Source: Sipunculus nudus
Taxonomy: Eukaryota; Annelida; Sipuncula; Golfingiida; Sipunculidae
Direction: 5' to 3'
NCBI GenBank assembly: GCA_026874595.1
Contig: CM049316.1
Location: forward strand, 2,928,339-2,992,338
DNA length: 64,000 bases
Made by a program: the position numbers and the translations under genes. Below, piece after piece: positions 35,513 to 48,105 of the stretch. Position 1 is the stretch's first letter, and every line of letters starts with the position of its first letter. The notes below the pieces were generated by a model that made no database searches, had not been told where the DNA came from, and saw only the letters and a list, made by a program, of their open reading frames with translations.

Positions 35513-37438
35513 TTTAGTTTATCTAGAAGGGTATAGGGAGCTAGGCTGGGTTAGTGAACAGCTGACACTTAAGAAATAGTAAGATAGATGTTTATAATAA
35601 AACATTCTATATTTTACATACATTTTTAGCTCAGCTGACTATAAGTCATCTGAGCTATAGTCGTGGTCCATTGTCCGTCGTCTGTCCGTCTGTCTTGCCG
35701 TCCGTCCGTCCGTCTGGATGTCCGTCCGTAAGACTGGCCATTTCGACACTGTTGGACCTACGAATCTGAAATTCGGCATACAGTTAGATGTCCCCAAAAT
35801 CTCTTACCATCCCGAAAATTGGGTCAATAGGACTTCATTCCTTTGAGATATTAAGGAAAAACCTTAATTTTTTATTAGAAATCTATTTTCACACTTCAGG
35901 ACTGCCTAATATCAAAACCACTCATCTGGTTTTCTTCATATTTACCATAAATATTCCTCTATATAGTTCCTATGTACATGCCAGATATTAAATCAGTATT
36001 ATATAATTTAAAAAAGTTATGGGCCCAAACATAATGGACTTTGTAAAATCATCAGGAAGATATTTGGTCACTTAAGACCAAAAGGGTTAAAGGTAGGGAC
36101 TTTTTTTCCAGTAATACAACTTTAATAAAACAAAATTAATTGTATACCAAAAATTAGATCAAAATCTGTTAAATTTTTTTAAATATTGGCAAAAATATAA
36201 AATTGGTACCTTAAATTTTTCCCAACTTTGGCGACGGCACATTTTTTTTCCTGTAATTACTGTGGATTTAATTTTCACAGCATGTATACATAAGGATTTA
36301 ATCTGTTAAAATCTGAAATTTGAAATTAAAAGCTGCAAAATTAGGCTAGTTATTGAATTTTTTTGGAGGCTCTTGTTGTATTCCCTTACATTGTCAAGCA
36401 GTCCTCTTTGATGACTGTAGGTCATTCAGTGCACATCTCTATGCTCCCCAGGCTGTTGGCATTATTTTAGATGTCCCCAAAACTCCTACCATACCAAAAA
36501 TTGGGTCATTAGGACTTCGTTCCTTCAAGATATTAAGGAAAAAAACTCTGTTTTTCATAAAAAAAGCCATTGTTACACTTCAAGGCTGCCTAATATCAAA
36601 ACCAATGATCTGTTTTTGATCGTATTTAGTATTCACATTCTTTCATACATTTTCTATGAACATACCAAAAATTAGGTCAGTATTGGGTATTATTTTGAAG
36701 TTATGGGCCAAAACATAATGCAATTTTTTTTAAAATCAGGGAATATATTTACTCACCTAACATGAGAATTGCTGAACTTAGAGATTTTTTTTCAGGAATA
36801 TAACTTTATTTAATCAAGATTCAATTGTTTACCCAAAATTAGATCTGAATTTTGCAAATTTTTCAAGTTATTAGCATAAATAAAAAATCAATACCTTAAA
36901 TTTTGTCCAACTTTGGCACTGTTGATTTAATTTTTCACAGCATATATACATAAGGATTTAATCTTTTAAAATCTGAAATTTCAAATAAATTAATTTGAAA
37001 GAATAGCTTTTATTCATGTTTTCATACACCATGTCAAGTGTTGTTTACATCTAGCCCACCTAGTAGTACAGCCTTCGCTTGCATTATGTAACCCTTCCCA
37101 GGCAGCTTGCCTTGGGTCAGCCTGGCCACTACCAGCAGGCTTCCCACCTGCCCTGCACTCCCCCCCCCCCCCCAGATGGTGCATAAACTAGATGAATGTT
37201 ATTATTTTCTGTATTTGATTCATTCTTATTCTAGGCTATGCTACATTTTAGATTTTGTATTGTACCCCCAGGGTTACAATGATTAAAGTGTACATTTAAT
37301 TGTGTCCACAAAGTGGTGTATTGCTATGAAAGTGTGGATGTTCATCAGATAAGTAATTCCTTACTTCAGAAGAGTAAAAACTTCACCAGGTGTGAAATTG
37401 ACTATTAATTCCAGTAATGAATTAAAACTGGGATAGTA

Positions 37439-38892
37439 ATTGTATCCGCCAAAACAGAGTTTTGCTGATACTATGTTTTCAGCTGCACGCCGCCGCCGCC
37501 GCCGCCGCGTAGGTTTCCGGAGAACTCCTCTGTAACCGCTGGGCGGAATTTTACAAAACCCGGGATTATGTTTGGGTCACATGTGAACTGTTGCGCCCCG
37601 ATTTTGTTTTGACCTTTCCTCTGCGCTCTGCGTCCGTTTGTGCGTCTGTTTCCACACATAAACCCACATATCTCGGGAACCGTTTGACCGATCAGGAAAA
37701 TTTTTTTGCACAAATGTAGCCCTTGGAGAGCTTTATAACATACACAAAAAATGGTGGCGCCACCTGCAACCATGTTTGCACAGTGTCCATCTGTTTGTCT
37801 GCCTTGGGTTAAAATCACTCATATCTCTGCAGTGACTTGACTAATTCACCTGAAATTTGGCATGCGTATACATCCTGGATAGCTTTTCTGATTTTGTGAC
37901 AGGTGGCCCCACCTACATTCACGTTTATGCTGCAGACATCCAAGCTCATATCTTGGGAACCGTTTGACCGATCAGGAAAATTTTTTTGCACAAATGTAGC
38001 CCTTGGAGAGCTTTATAACATACACAAAAAATGGTGGCGCCACCTGCAACCATGTTTGCACAGTGTCCATCTGTTTGTCTGCCTTGGGTTAAAATCACTC
38101 ATATCTCTGCAGTGACTTGACTAATTCACCTGAAATTCGGCCTGCTTATACATCCTGGATAGCTTTTCTGATTTTGTGACAGGTGGTGCCACCTACATTC
38201 ACGTTTACGCTGCAGGCATCCAAGCTCATATCTCGGGAACCGTTTGACCGATCAGGAAAATTCTTTTGCACAAATGTAGCCCTTGGAGAGCTTTATAACA
38301 TACGCAAAACTGGTGGCGCCACCTGCAGCCATTTTTGCACAGCTCCTGTCTGTTTGTCTGCCATGGGATAAAATCACTCATATCTCGGCAGTGGTTTGAC
38401 ATATCTGGCTAAAATTTTGCAGGTTTTTACATCCCCGACAGCTCTCTTGATTTTATGACAGGTGGAGCCACCTGCATTCTAGTTTATGCAGCAGACATCC
38501 AAGCTCATATCTTGGGAACCGTTTGAGCCAAAGTTTTGCATGTGTATAGTTCTCACATAGCTCTTTATCATATGCAAAACTGGTGCCGTCACCTGCAACC
38601 ATTTTTGCTCAGCGTCCATCTGATTGTCTGCCACGGGCTAAAATCACTCATATACATGTAGTGGTTTGACTTATCTGCCTTAAATTTTGCATATGTATAC
38701 AACTGGGACGGCTTTCTGGATTTTGTGGTAGGGGGGGGGCAACCTTCATACACAATTTGGCTGCAGACATCCATGCTAATATGCAACACTTCACTCTATT
38801 TCCCCTTGCCACTTAATCCATGCCTCACTTCACCCATTCCACTCTGATTTAGGCGGATACACGTAGTCGCTTGTCGACTACCCGTATTCTAG
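37439..38892 (+). mobile_element. Helentron-like non-autonomous element, second family
   Basis: Starts AATTGTATCCGCCAAAAC, then TTTTGCTGATACTATG and a GCC run (37487-37508), the same plan as the first family with different bases. The core is a 280-bp tandem: CGTTTGACCGATCAGGAAAA recurs at 37681, 37961 and 38241, with a truncated start at 38520. The 3' end has the inverted GGCGGATACA (38852-38861), a hairpin with arms GTAGTCG and CGACTAC (38863-38881), and CCGTATTCTAG followed by T. It has asymmetric inverted repeats, a subterminal hairpin and a CTAG end, as expected for Helentrons. No helicase is encoded. Confidence 0.75.
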
Positions 38893-39173
38893 TTAGCACA
38901 ATGATATTGTTTGTCCCTCATTCAACCAACAGTGTGTATACTTTATTTGAAAAGATGTTTTATTTTATCAAATTTACTTTTATTTTATTTTGGTGAATAA
39001 AATTAAGCATGTACTGAAAACTCCAATGTGCAAATCTTTTTAATAGTGATTCAAGGAATATTCTTGTAGATGCCATGTTGTGGCATTATTTTCTTTTAAA
39101 TTCAGTTTAAACATTTATGATTTAAAAATAATAAAATATATGTGTATGCATAATATGACCCAATATGAGCTAT

Positions 39174-39311
39174 ACTCTGGATATATGATGATTGCAACTT
39201 TTGCAACAATTCTAATATTTTAACTTATAGTTTCAGTTTTTTACTCTGTATATATAATGATTGCAACTTTTGCAACTATTCTTATATTTTAACTTATATT
39301 TTCAGGTTTTT
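39174..39311. repeat. 69-bp tandem duplication
   Basis: ATGATTGCAACTTTTGCAAC and the following AT-rich text occur twice in tandem, with few differences. Confidence 0.85.
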
Positions 39312-40344
39312 TTATTAAAAATTTATAAAACCTGTAAATAAAAAAATGACTCAGATAAAAACTTCTTAATTGAAAAAGTGGACATGCTTAAAAAAAATAG
39401 GATTATATATAAACTTAAATGCATTATTCCCTTGAAAGTGAAATAAAGGTATTTGTCCATTCTGTCCACTTGCCTGTCCATCTGTAAATTTTCATATGCA
39501 TCACAGTATCTCAAAATTTTACTGTTTTTCTTCATGACAGTCTTGTCACAGTATTAGTTTGCAATCATATATTTAGAACTTTACTATTACCAAGTTGGAG
39601 GGCCCCTTTCCTCTTAGCTTTTCATATTCTTATATAAATGAAAAACAGTACAATAGAATATTTCTACATCCACCTTCGTGCTGCCCTCACTTTTCCGTTC
39701 TCCTAACCCCATCCCAAAGTCAGCCTCAGTAAGCAAGAACAAGATGAATCAGATATATTCATACTTTAATATTTTGTATAACTATTCGTCCATAGGTACC
39801 TATGTACATGCCAGAAATTATGTCAATATTGTGTAATATGTAGACATAGTGGGCATCACAATAATGCACCTTGTCAAGACTAAAGAGATATTGTGTCATA
39901 CAGTCACAAATTCATAAATCACTTCATCAGCATAGTTAATCATAACATCATATCTGTCAAATTGAAAGCTTGCAGACTACCATACACTTTAGATCCTTCA
40001 ACAAATAGCCTTATCATCATTCTACTATTGCTTATTACTGCTGTCATTGCATTCATATTTGCTCAAATATATCACAATTTTCAACCCCTCCTAAATAAAG
40101 AAAAAATAAACCACTATATTTGACTCTATTAATCCATCAGTCAGGTAATTTCATTTATCATTTACTCACATATTACATTACATTCCTTTATAATAGCCCA
40201 ACATGTCCATGATATTCATAAGCTTTATTGACTCGATATAGTATCACAGTGGAGAAACATTTATAGTCCAATCACGATCAGCTGAGCGCCGTGACCCGTG
40301 GGTCCCTTGTTATAAAATACATATCAGCATGGATTGTAGTAAGT

Positions 40345-41697
40345 TATTATAAGAGGAATATTTATATTTGTAGATCCTTGTCATGACTTGCACCTGTACG
40401 GGGAATAAAATGGAATGGAAAATGTTACATTTTCTTTTCAATCTTGTCTAATACCACTTTCATTTCATTTTGTGTGAAAGAATATTAGATAAAGATAACA
40501 TGCTATTTCTGTTTACAGTCTTACATGTGCAGGTCAGGTACCCACTTGTGTTAGGGCCGTATTCCACATGTATCGGCATGTATCATGCTTGTTGTCCAGC
40601 ACTGTAACCACAGAATCCTGTATAGTATATTACATACATATGGCCTCATCTGGTCTGCTGTCATGGCAGCAGGTCAAAGTGATGATAGTGTTTCTCTAGA
40701 AATATGACGCTGTGGACATAACTTTATGTTTTGAATTGAAAAATTAATGACAAGTCAGTTGTTTGAAGCAACATTTACATCCAGTATTCAGACATGACTG
40801 ATGTCATAACTCTAAGTGATAACATATCATCAAACATGAGCACAACAAGATTGCATTATAATATGGCCGTCATATGGCTTGTGACCTCTGTCCTCTTTAA
40901 ATATGCACAAATTTTTCAGAAAACTAAATTCAGGTGAGAAACTATTGGTAAATTTATATTTATAGTAAGTTTCATGAGAATTCGTTAAATTTTTGGGAAG
41001 TCATAACTTTGCCACCAAAGTCCAGTGACTTCTGACCTCATTATATATAAATTTATTAATTTTGCTGTGAATCAAACTGGTGGAGATAATATATATCTAT
41101 TGTTTAATAGTTACAGAGTGTGTTTTGTGAAAATCCATTAAATCCCTAGTAAGTTATGACAGTGACACAAAGAGTCAAGTACAAACACAGCCCATACCAT
41201 AATACAACCAGTCTTAGACGGGTGTATAAACAGCTTATGAGTCAAATTTTCATGGCTACATAAGAGGAAGGTTTATATTTATTGTCTGTATTGATCACAT
41301 ACAGATATATATATATATCCCTCTTGACTGAAAAGTAAAAATCTGCTCAGTGAACAGAATGAAATTGAAAATATTTTGTTACTGGTGAAATCACACTAAT
41401 ATTGTTTTCCAGTTTGGTTTGAAAATACAGTTACAAACTATAAAACACTATGTATATTTAAAGTATTGAATCACAAGAATTAATAAAAAAGACACAACTC
41501 TATGGTACAACATGTAAGAATTGACATTCACGAATGAACATAAGATAGCATGATATTTCTGTAAATAGTTCACTTTCACATGTGCAGGTCAGATTCCCAC
41601 AGCCACGTTGCTGTATTCCACATGTATCAGCATGTATCATGCGTGTTGTCCAGCTCTGTAACCACAGAATCCTTTATAGTATAGTACATAAATATGG
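40345..41697 (+). repeat. Local segmental duplication (two copies, about 1.05 kb apart)
   Basis: About 150 bp at 40497-40642 and 41546-41695 share TTCCACATGTATC, GCATGTATCATGC, TTGTTGTCCAGC/GTGTTGTCCAGC and CTGTAACCACAGAATCCT. Weaker similarity (AAGAGGAA, TTTATATTT) near 40350 and 41262 suggests a longer, partly eroded duplication. It is non-coding as far as can be seen. Confidence 0.75.
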
Positions 41698-42110
41698 TCT
41701 CCCGTTTTTGTGGGGAAGCGGCCGACCACAACAGCTGTACAGTACAGCCCAGTACCACCCTGGTGAAACAAAACGAAACTAATGGAGGGAAGCATAGCAG
41801 TACAGCCCTGTACTTCCTGTCCACGAGCTTCCACAGGAAGGGTGGTTCTGTTACTCTGGACGTAATTCTATGAACAGACATGTTCATCCTGAATTCCTGA
41901 AGTGAAATTATGGGATTGAGAAAGGCCACCTGCAAGAAAATATTACAGATCAACATCTGGATGTGGGTTTCCTAAAAATTCAGATATCACTAAAGTCACT
42001 ATTAACTCAAGACTTTGTTGGTAATGATACGTTGCCTCAATTAAAGATGGATCATGTTACACCCACATGTTAATATCAATAAGAAATGTACATTATCTAG
42101 ATGATGTGTA

Positions 42111-43837
42111 CATCCAAAGCCAAAGTCACACTCGCAATACAAAATCAAAAAGATACATATAATATATTATAGGTCATATATTATAGTATAGGTCACATCC
42201 CAAGCCAGTGTTACACTCACAATATAAAATCAATATGATTCATATATTATAGGTCACATCCAAAGCCTGTGTTACACTCACAATATATAATCAATATGAT
42301 ACATAAATTATAGGTCACATCAAAAGTCTGTGTTACACTCACAATATATAATCAATATAGGACATATATTATGGGTCACATCCAAAGCCCATGTTACACT
42401 CACAATATAAAATCAATATGATACATATATAATAGGTCACATCCAAAGCCCATGTTACACTCACAATATAAAATCAATATTATACATATATTATAGGTCA
42501 CATCCAAAGCCCATATAACACTCACAATATAAAATCAATATAATACATTTATTATAGGTCACATGCAAAGCACATGTTACACTCACAATATAAAATCAAT
42601 ATGATACATATATTATAGGTCACATCCAAAGCCCATGTTACACTCACAATATAAAATCAATATGATACATATATTATAGGTCACATCCAAAGCCCATGTT
42701 ACACTCAAAATATAAAATCAATATGATACATATATTATAGGTCACATCCAAAGCCCATGTTACACTCACAATATAAAATCAATATGATACATATAATATA
42801 GGTCTTATCCAAAGCCCATGTAACACTCACAATATAAATCAATATGATACATATATTATAGGTCACATCCAAAGCCCATGTTACACTCACAATATAAAAT
42901 CAATATGATACATATGTTATAGATCACATCCAAAGCCCATGTTACACTCACAATAAAAAATTGATATGAAACATATATTATAAGTCACATGCAAACCCAA
43001 CGGTACACTCCCAATATAAAATCAATACTAAACATATATTATAGGTCACATGCAAAGTCAACGGTACACTCACAATATAAAATCTATATGAAACATATAT
43101 TATAGGTCACATGCAAAGCCAACGGTACACTCACAATATAAAATCAATATAAAACATATATTATAGGTCACATCCAAAGCCCATGTTACGTTCACAATAT
43201 AAAATTAATATGATACATATATTATAGGTCACATGCAAAGCCAACGGTACACTCACAATATAAAATCAATATGATACATATATAATAGGTCACATCCAAA
43301 GCTGATGTTACACTCACAATATAAAATCAATATGATATATATATCACATCAAAAGCCAATGTTACACTCACAATATAAAATCAATATGATACATATATTA
43401 TAGGTCACATGCAAAGCCAACGGTACACTCACAATATAAAATCTATATGAAACATATATTATAGGTCACATGCAAAGCCAACGGTACACTCACAATATAA
43501 AATCAATATGAAACATATATTATAGGTCACATGCAAAGTCAATGGTACACTTACAATATAAAATCTATATGAAACATATATTATAGGTCACATGCAAAGC
43601 CAACGGTACACTCACAATATAAAATCAATATGAAACATATATTATAGGTCACATGCAAAGCCCGTGTTACACTCACAATATAAAAATCAATATGATACAT
43701 ATATTATAGGTCACATGCAAAGCCAACGGTACACTCACAATTTAAAATCAATATGATACATATATAATATGTCACATCCAAAGCCCATGTTACACTCACA
43801 ATATAAAATCAATATGATACATATATTATAGGTCACA
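42111..43837 (+). repeat. 61-bp tandem array, about 28 units
   Basis: The unit contains AGGTCACATCCAAAGCCCAT, GTTACACTCACAATATAAAA and TCAATATGATACATATATTA. Two main variants alternate in blocks: CCAAAGCCCATGTTAC, and GCAAAGCCAACGGTAC in the right half. One unit near 43335-43350 has a deletion of about 10 bp. It is AT-rich and non-coding. Confidence 0.97.
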
Positions 43838-45828
43838 TCTTCTGCCTTGTACAGGGAAAGATTTCTAAACCATAAATAAGATTCACTGTTTCCATAATTT
43901 TAAGGGATAATATACAGTGCTTCTGTTTGTTTAATGATGCAGGGATTGGTCAGTGATGCCTTTCATCTCATTTCTGACCTTTGGTGATGGTTTACCTCAT
44001 GCCTTACTTGGTGCTCAGAGACTGCTACGAGGATTAGGAAGATGTCACAGTTTACTGATTCAAGTCTAGTAGACTAATTGTGGGACATATATATGTCACA
44101 GGACAAAATTCAATGCAGTAAGATCATCTGGATTAAAAACAGAAATCAAACTAGATTTTATTAGTCCATATTATTATCCCTTAACCAAATTTTTGCCCTG
44201 TAAGATGAGATTTGAGTCTAGGACAGACTCAACACCCAGTAGGATGATCAAAGCTTTTGTGTATAGGAGTTTGGTTGGTGATATTTATACAGGGCACATT
44301 TAATTTTGAGGTGAAATTAGAAACAAGAAGTTGGAGTACATTTTACACTTATATGTTCTCCTTACAAGGCTGCTAGAACAACATCTCATCTCCAGCCTCC
44401 CTGCACCATCTTTATCTGAGCGGAGGCTGGTATTTGTTGCAACTATTCGTAGACATCCCAGCTATTTGTAGCGGTATTGATTCCTGTCATGTCTCCCTGT
44501 AGGGGTCAGGGTTTTGTGGTCCTGTGGGGAACTTGTCTGGTCTGGGGTGATTGATATTATTCTAAGAGTTCGCTATGGTTGCCCACTCTCATAAAACATT
44601 GTCTATGAGGTACGTCAGCTTTCTGATGATGTTTGAACAGGCTGAAAATTAGGCACGTGGTCACTGGAGCTTGTAATTAGGAAACATTAACAGTAAAGTA
44701 ATGGGTGCATAGTTTGATGTTTCTCTGACAAATGTCCAGTATAGTCAACTTGTCAGGGAGTAGGTTAGTTATAACATTACTTTCCCACAGGGTCAAATCC
44801 AGGGAGTATTTTGAAGATCTTGCCAAATGTAGTGTACATATGCTGAAATGACTGTATATATGCAGCCCACATAAAGCAGCATTTCATTTCTATGGTAGCT
44901 CTAAACACACATACCAGTAATTCTCAAATTATCATGTAATCCTTGTGAACTTTTGATTTCTTTGCTTTTGTTGATGTTTTTTTAAATTTGTGTATAAAAT
45001 TTAAATCACACAGTGTGGTTAGGTTGTAAAATAAAGGAGGTAAGATGATAAAATATGATTTAAAAGACCTGTACCTCATTAAAAAGATCTTTGAAAAAAT
45101 TGTCTTGCATAAATTGCTCATATTAATGTTTATCTTAAAAGTACTGAGGGAAATTATTTATGTAACATGATTTGAACACTCATATACTGTATACATGATA
45201 TATACCAGGGCTATAAATATATAGTCTGGCTCAGAAATATGGAATGCCTGTCAGTGTAAGTACAAGATCAAGTGTGTATATAGCTGAGGTAGACACACAA
45301 TGAGTGTGTTGTTGACCATGCTACAGGTGACGTTAGGCTTTCAGTATAACACTAATTGGCCGTGGGATTTGACACGGAAGTGGGTGATGTGTTAAGGAAC
45401 GTATATATAAATGATATTTACTGTGTGGGTGAGTCATACAGTAGACTTAATGATCTGTAAATACTGCCGTTGAACACAGTTCATGAATTCATGAAGCTCA
45501 AACATAATAGTCATGTCTACCAATAACATGCTGAGTTGTAGCTACAACCCTTCAGCAGTCACTGGTTATACTAGGTAGACATTATTTTATATTTATTCAG
45601 AGTATGAAATTGTCTGTATTTGCCTCTGCCATGGGAATAGAATTTTTTCAACATTTATGCCCTAAGCCGAGCAATGTTTTGATGTTGGTTTATCCTGTAG
45701 TTTGTTTTCGTTATCTGCATATTTTCACCGATACCTGGTAGAATTATTGATCAGAATAATAAAATAAAAAATGATATTATTAAGCCTTCTTGATTTCAGG
45801 TATTGAATGGAGCTAGGAATAACCAATA
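43838..45828. other. Low-copy intronic sequence
   Basis: No exon, repeat array or element terminus was recognised. Confidence 0.45.
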
Positions 45829-48105
45829 ATTGTATTGCCAGACATAGTCTGGAGATACTATGGTTTAGGCACGGTCGCGCCGCCGCCGCCGCAGAGATTT
45901 CTTTTGGACACAATAACTCAAAAAATATTTCACGGATCTTTACCAAGCTTGGTATATGTATAGATATGGGTGAGAGGACAATGCCTATTTAAAATGAGGT
46001 CATGACCTCAACTAGGAGAGTGACCTTGACCTTGAATAGGTTCAATTTTGGGGAAAATCACACAAATTCTTAAATATCTCAAGAAAACTTGCATGGATTG
46101 ATCCCAAAATCAAGTTGATGGAAGATCATGGATAGGGTTGTCATGTTCAAGAAACTGGTGGCGCCACCTATTATTCTTTACTTGTTTTCATGCCGTTTAA
46201 TATCCCCAAAATTGCTACTTGACAGTACTGTGAGCATTATAAGTCAAAAACTAATGGACAGATTTCTTTCATATTATGCAAATACATAGATATGGGTTAT
46301 GGGATGATGTTTATTTAAATTGGGGTCATGACCTTTCCTATGAGAGTGGCCTTGACCTTGAATATTGCCATATATGGTGAAAATCACACAAAATCATTAA
46401 TTTCTCAATAAGGGATGCATGCATTGGTCCAAAAATCAACTTGACCGAAGATCTTGGATAGTAACGTCATGTACCAGAAACAGGTGGTGCCACCTGTTAT
46501 TCTTTTACTTGTTTTCGTGCCCTTTAATACCCCATCATTGCCACTTAACAGTACATTTATAACCTGTGAGCATTATAAGTCAAAAACTAATGGACAGATT
46601 TCTTTCATATTATGCATATACATAGACATGGGTTATGGGATGATGTATATATAAATTGGGGTCATGACCTTTCCTATTAGAGTGGCCTTGACCTTGAATA
46701 TTGCCATATATGGTGAAAATTACACAAAATCATTAATATCTCAATAAGGGATGCATGCATTGGTCCAAAAATCAACATGTTCGAAGATCTTGGAAAGTAT
46801 TGTCATGTACAGGAAACAGGTGGCGCCACCTGTTATTCTTTTACTTGTTTTGTGCCGTTTTATACCCCATCATTGCCATTTATCAGTACTGTGAGCAGTA
46901 TAAGTCAGAAACTAATGGACAAATTTCTGTCATATTATGCATATACATGGATATGGGTTATAGGATAATGTTTATTTGAATAGGGGTCATGACCTTTCCA
47001 ATGAGTGGCCTTGACCTTGAATATTGCCATATATGGTGAAAATCACACAAAATCATTAATTTCTCAATAAGGGATGCATGCATTGGTCCAAAAATCAACT
47101 TGAACGAAGATCTTGGATAGTAATGTCATGTACTGGAAACAGGTGGCGCCACCTGTTATTCTTTTACTTGTTTTCGTGCTGTTTAATACCCCATCATTGC
47201 CACTTAACAGTACATTTATAACCTGTGAGCATTATAAGTCAAAAACTAATGGACAGATTTCTTTCATATTATGCATATACATAGACATAGGTTATGGGAT
47301 AATGTATATATAAATTGGGGTCATGACCTTTCCTATTAGAGTGGCCTTGACCTTGAATATTGCCATATATGGTGAAAATTACATTAAATCAATAATATCT
47401 CAATAAGGGATGCATGCATTGGTCCAAAAATCAACATGTTCGAAGATCTTGGAAAGTATTGTCATGTACTGGAAACAGGTGGCGCCACCTGTTATTCTTT
47501 TACTTGTTTTGTGCCGTTTAATACCCCATCATTGCCATTTATCAGTACTGTGAGCATTATAAGTCAAAAACTAATGGACAAATTTCTTTCATATTATGCA
47601 TATACATGGATATGGGTTATAGGATAATGTTTATTTGAATAGGGGTCATGACCTTTCCAATGAGTGGCCTTGACCTTGAATATTGCCATATATGGTAAAA
47701 ATCACACAAAATCATTAATTTCTCAATAAAGGATGCATTGATTGGTCCAAAAATCAACTTGAACGAAGATCTTGGATAGTGTTGTCATGTACGGGAAACA
47801 GGTGATGCCACCTGTTATTCTTTTACTTGTTTTCGTGCCGTTTAATACCCCATCATTGCCACTTAACAGTACTGTGAGCATTATAAGTCAAAAACTAATG
47901 GACAGATTTCTTGCATATACATAGACATGGGTTAGGGGATGATGTATATTGAAATTTGGATCATGACCTTTTCTATGAGAATGACCTTTTCTATGAAAGT
48001 GGTCTGATATTAATTGTTGCTGAAGATGGGTGGCCTATTCTTAAAGAGGGGGGGGATTAATTGTCTGGCGATACTATGGCACCTGCGGTGCCAAGAAATA
48101 TCTAG
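45829..48105 (+). mobile_element. Helentron-like non-autonomous element, long-core copy
   Basis: Starts ATTGTATTGCCAGACATAGT, then CTGGAGATACTATGG and a GCC run (45888-45892 region). The core is a 325-334-bp tandem: AACTAATGGACA recurs at about 46249, 46585, 46910, 47244, 47569 and 47893. Alternate units carry an extra ACATTTATAACC, giving a 659-bp dimer present twice. The 3' end has TTGTCTGGCGATAC, the perfect hairpin GGCACCTGCGGTGCC (48078-48092) and AAGAAATATCTAG followed by T. Several units contain the perfect palindrome ACAGGTGGCGCCACCTGT and the motif TGACCTTGA. Confidence 0.82.

Larger units (their letters stand above)
35624..40311 (+). mobile_element. Composite hairpin-ended mobile element, copy 2
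   Basis: Starts with the hairpin TAGCTCAG...CTGAGCTA (35627-35657) and a GTCCGTCC run. Two diverged ~680-bp modules (35760-36990) and a fragment of the same module near 39780-39870 follow. It ends CAGCTGAGCGCC...GGGTCCCTTGTT at 40279-40311, a close match to the inverted left end of copy 1 at 2961. A Helentron-like element (37439-38892) is nested inside. Flanks share only a loose TACATA-containing similarity. No transposase or polymerase frame was recognised. That the two ends belong to one insertion is inference. Confidence 0.5.

Noticed and set aside
41627-41956. 109-codon minus-strand frame across the segmental duplication
   Set aside because: The duplicated copy at 40.5 kb does not preserve the frame, and no domain is visible.
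42111-43837. Possible CRISPR-like array (regular 61-bp period)
   Set aside because: The whole unit is repeated with no unique spacers, and the context is an animal intron.
46454-47627. Recurring ~65-codon frames in the 45.8-kb element
   Set aside because: Each is the same stretch of the 325-334-bp unit; stops fall at unit boundaries and no family is recognised.
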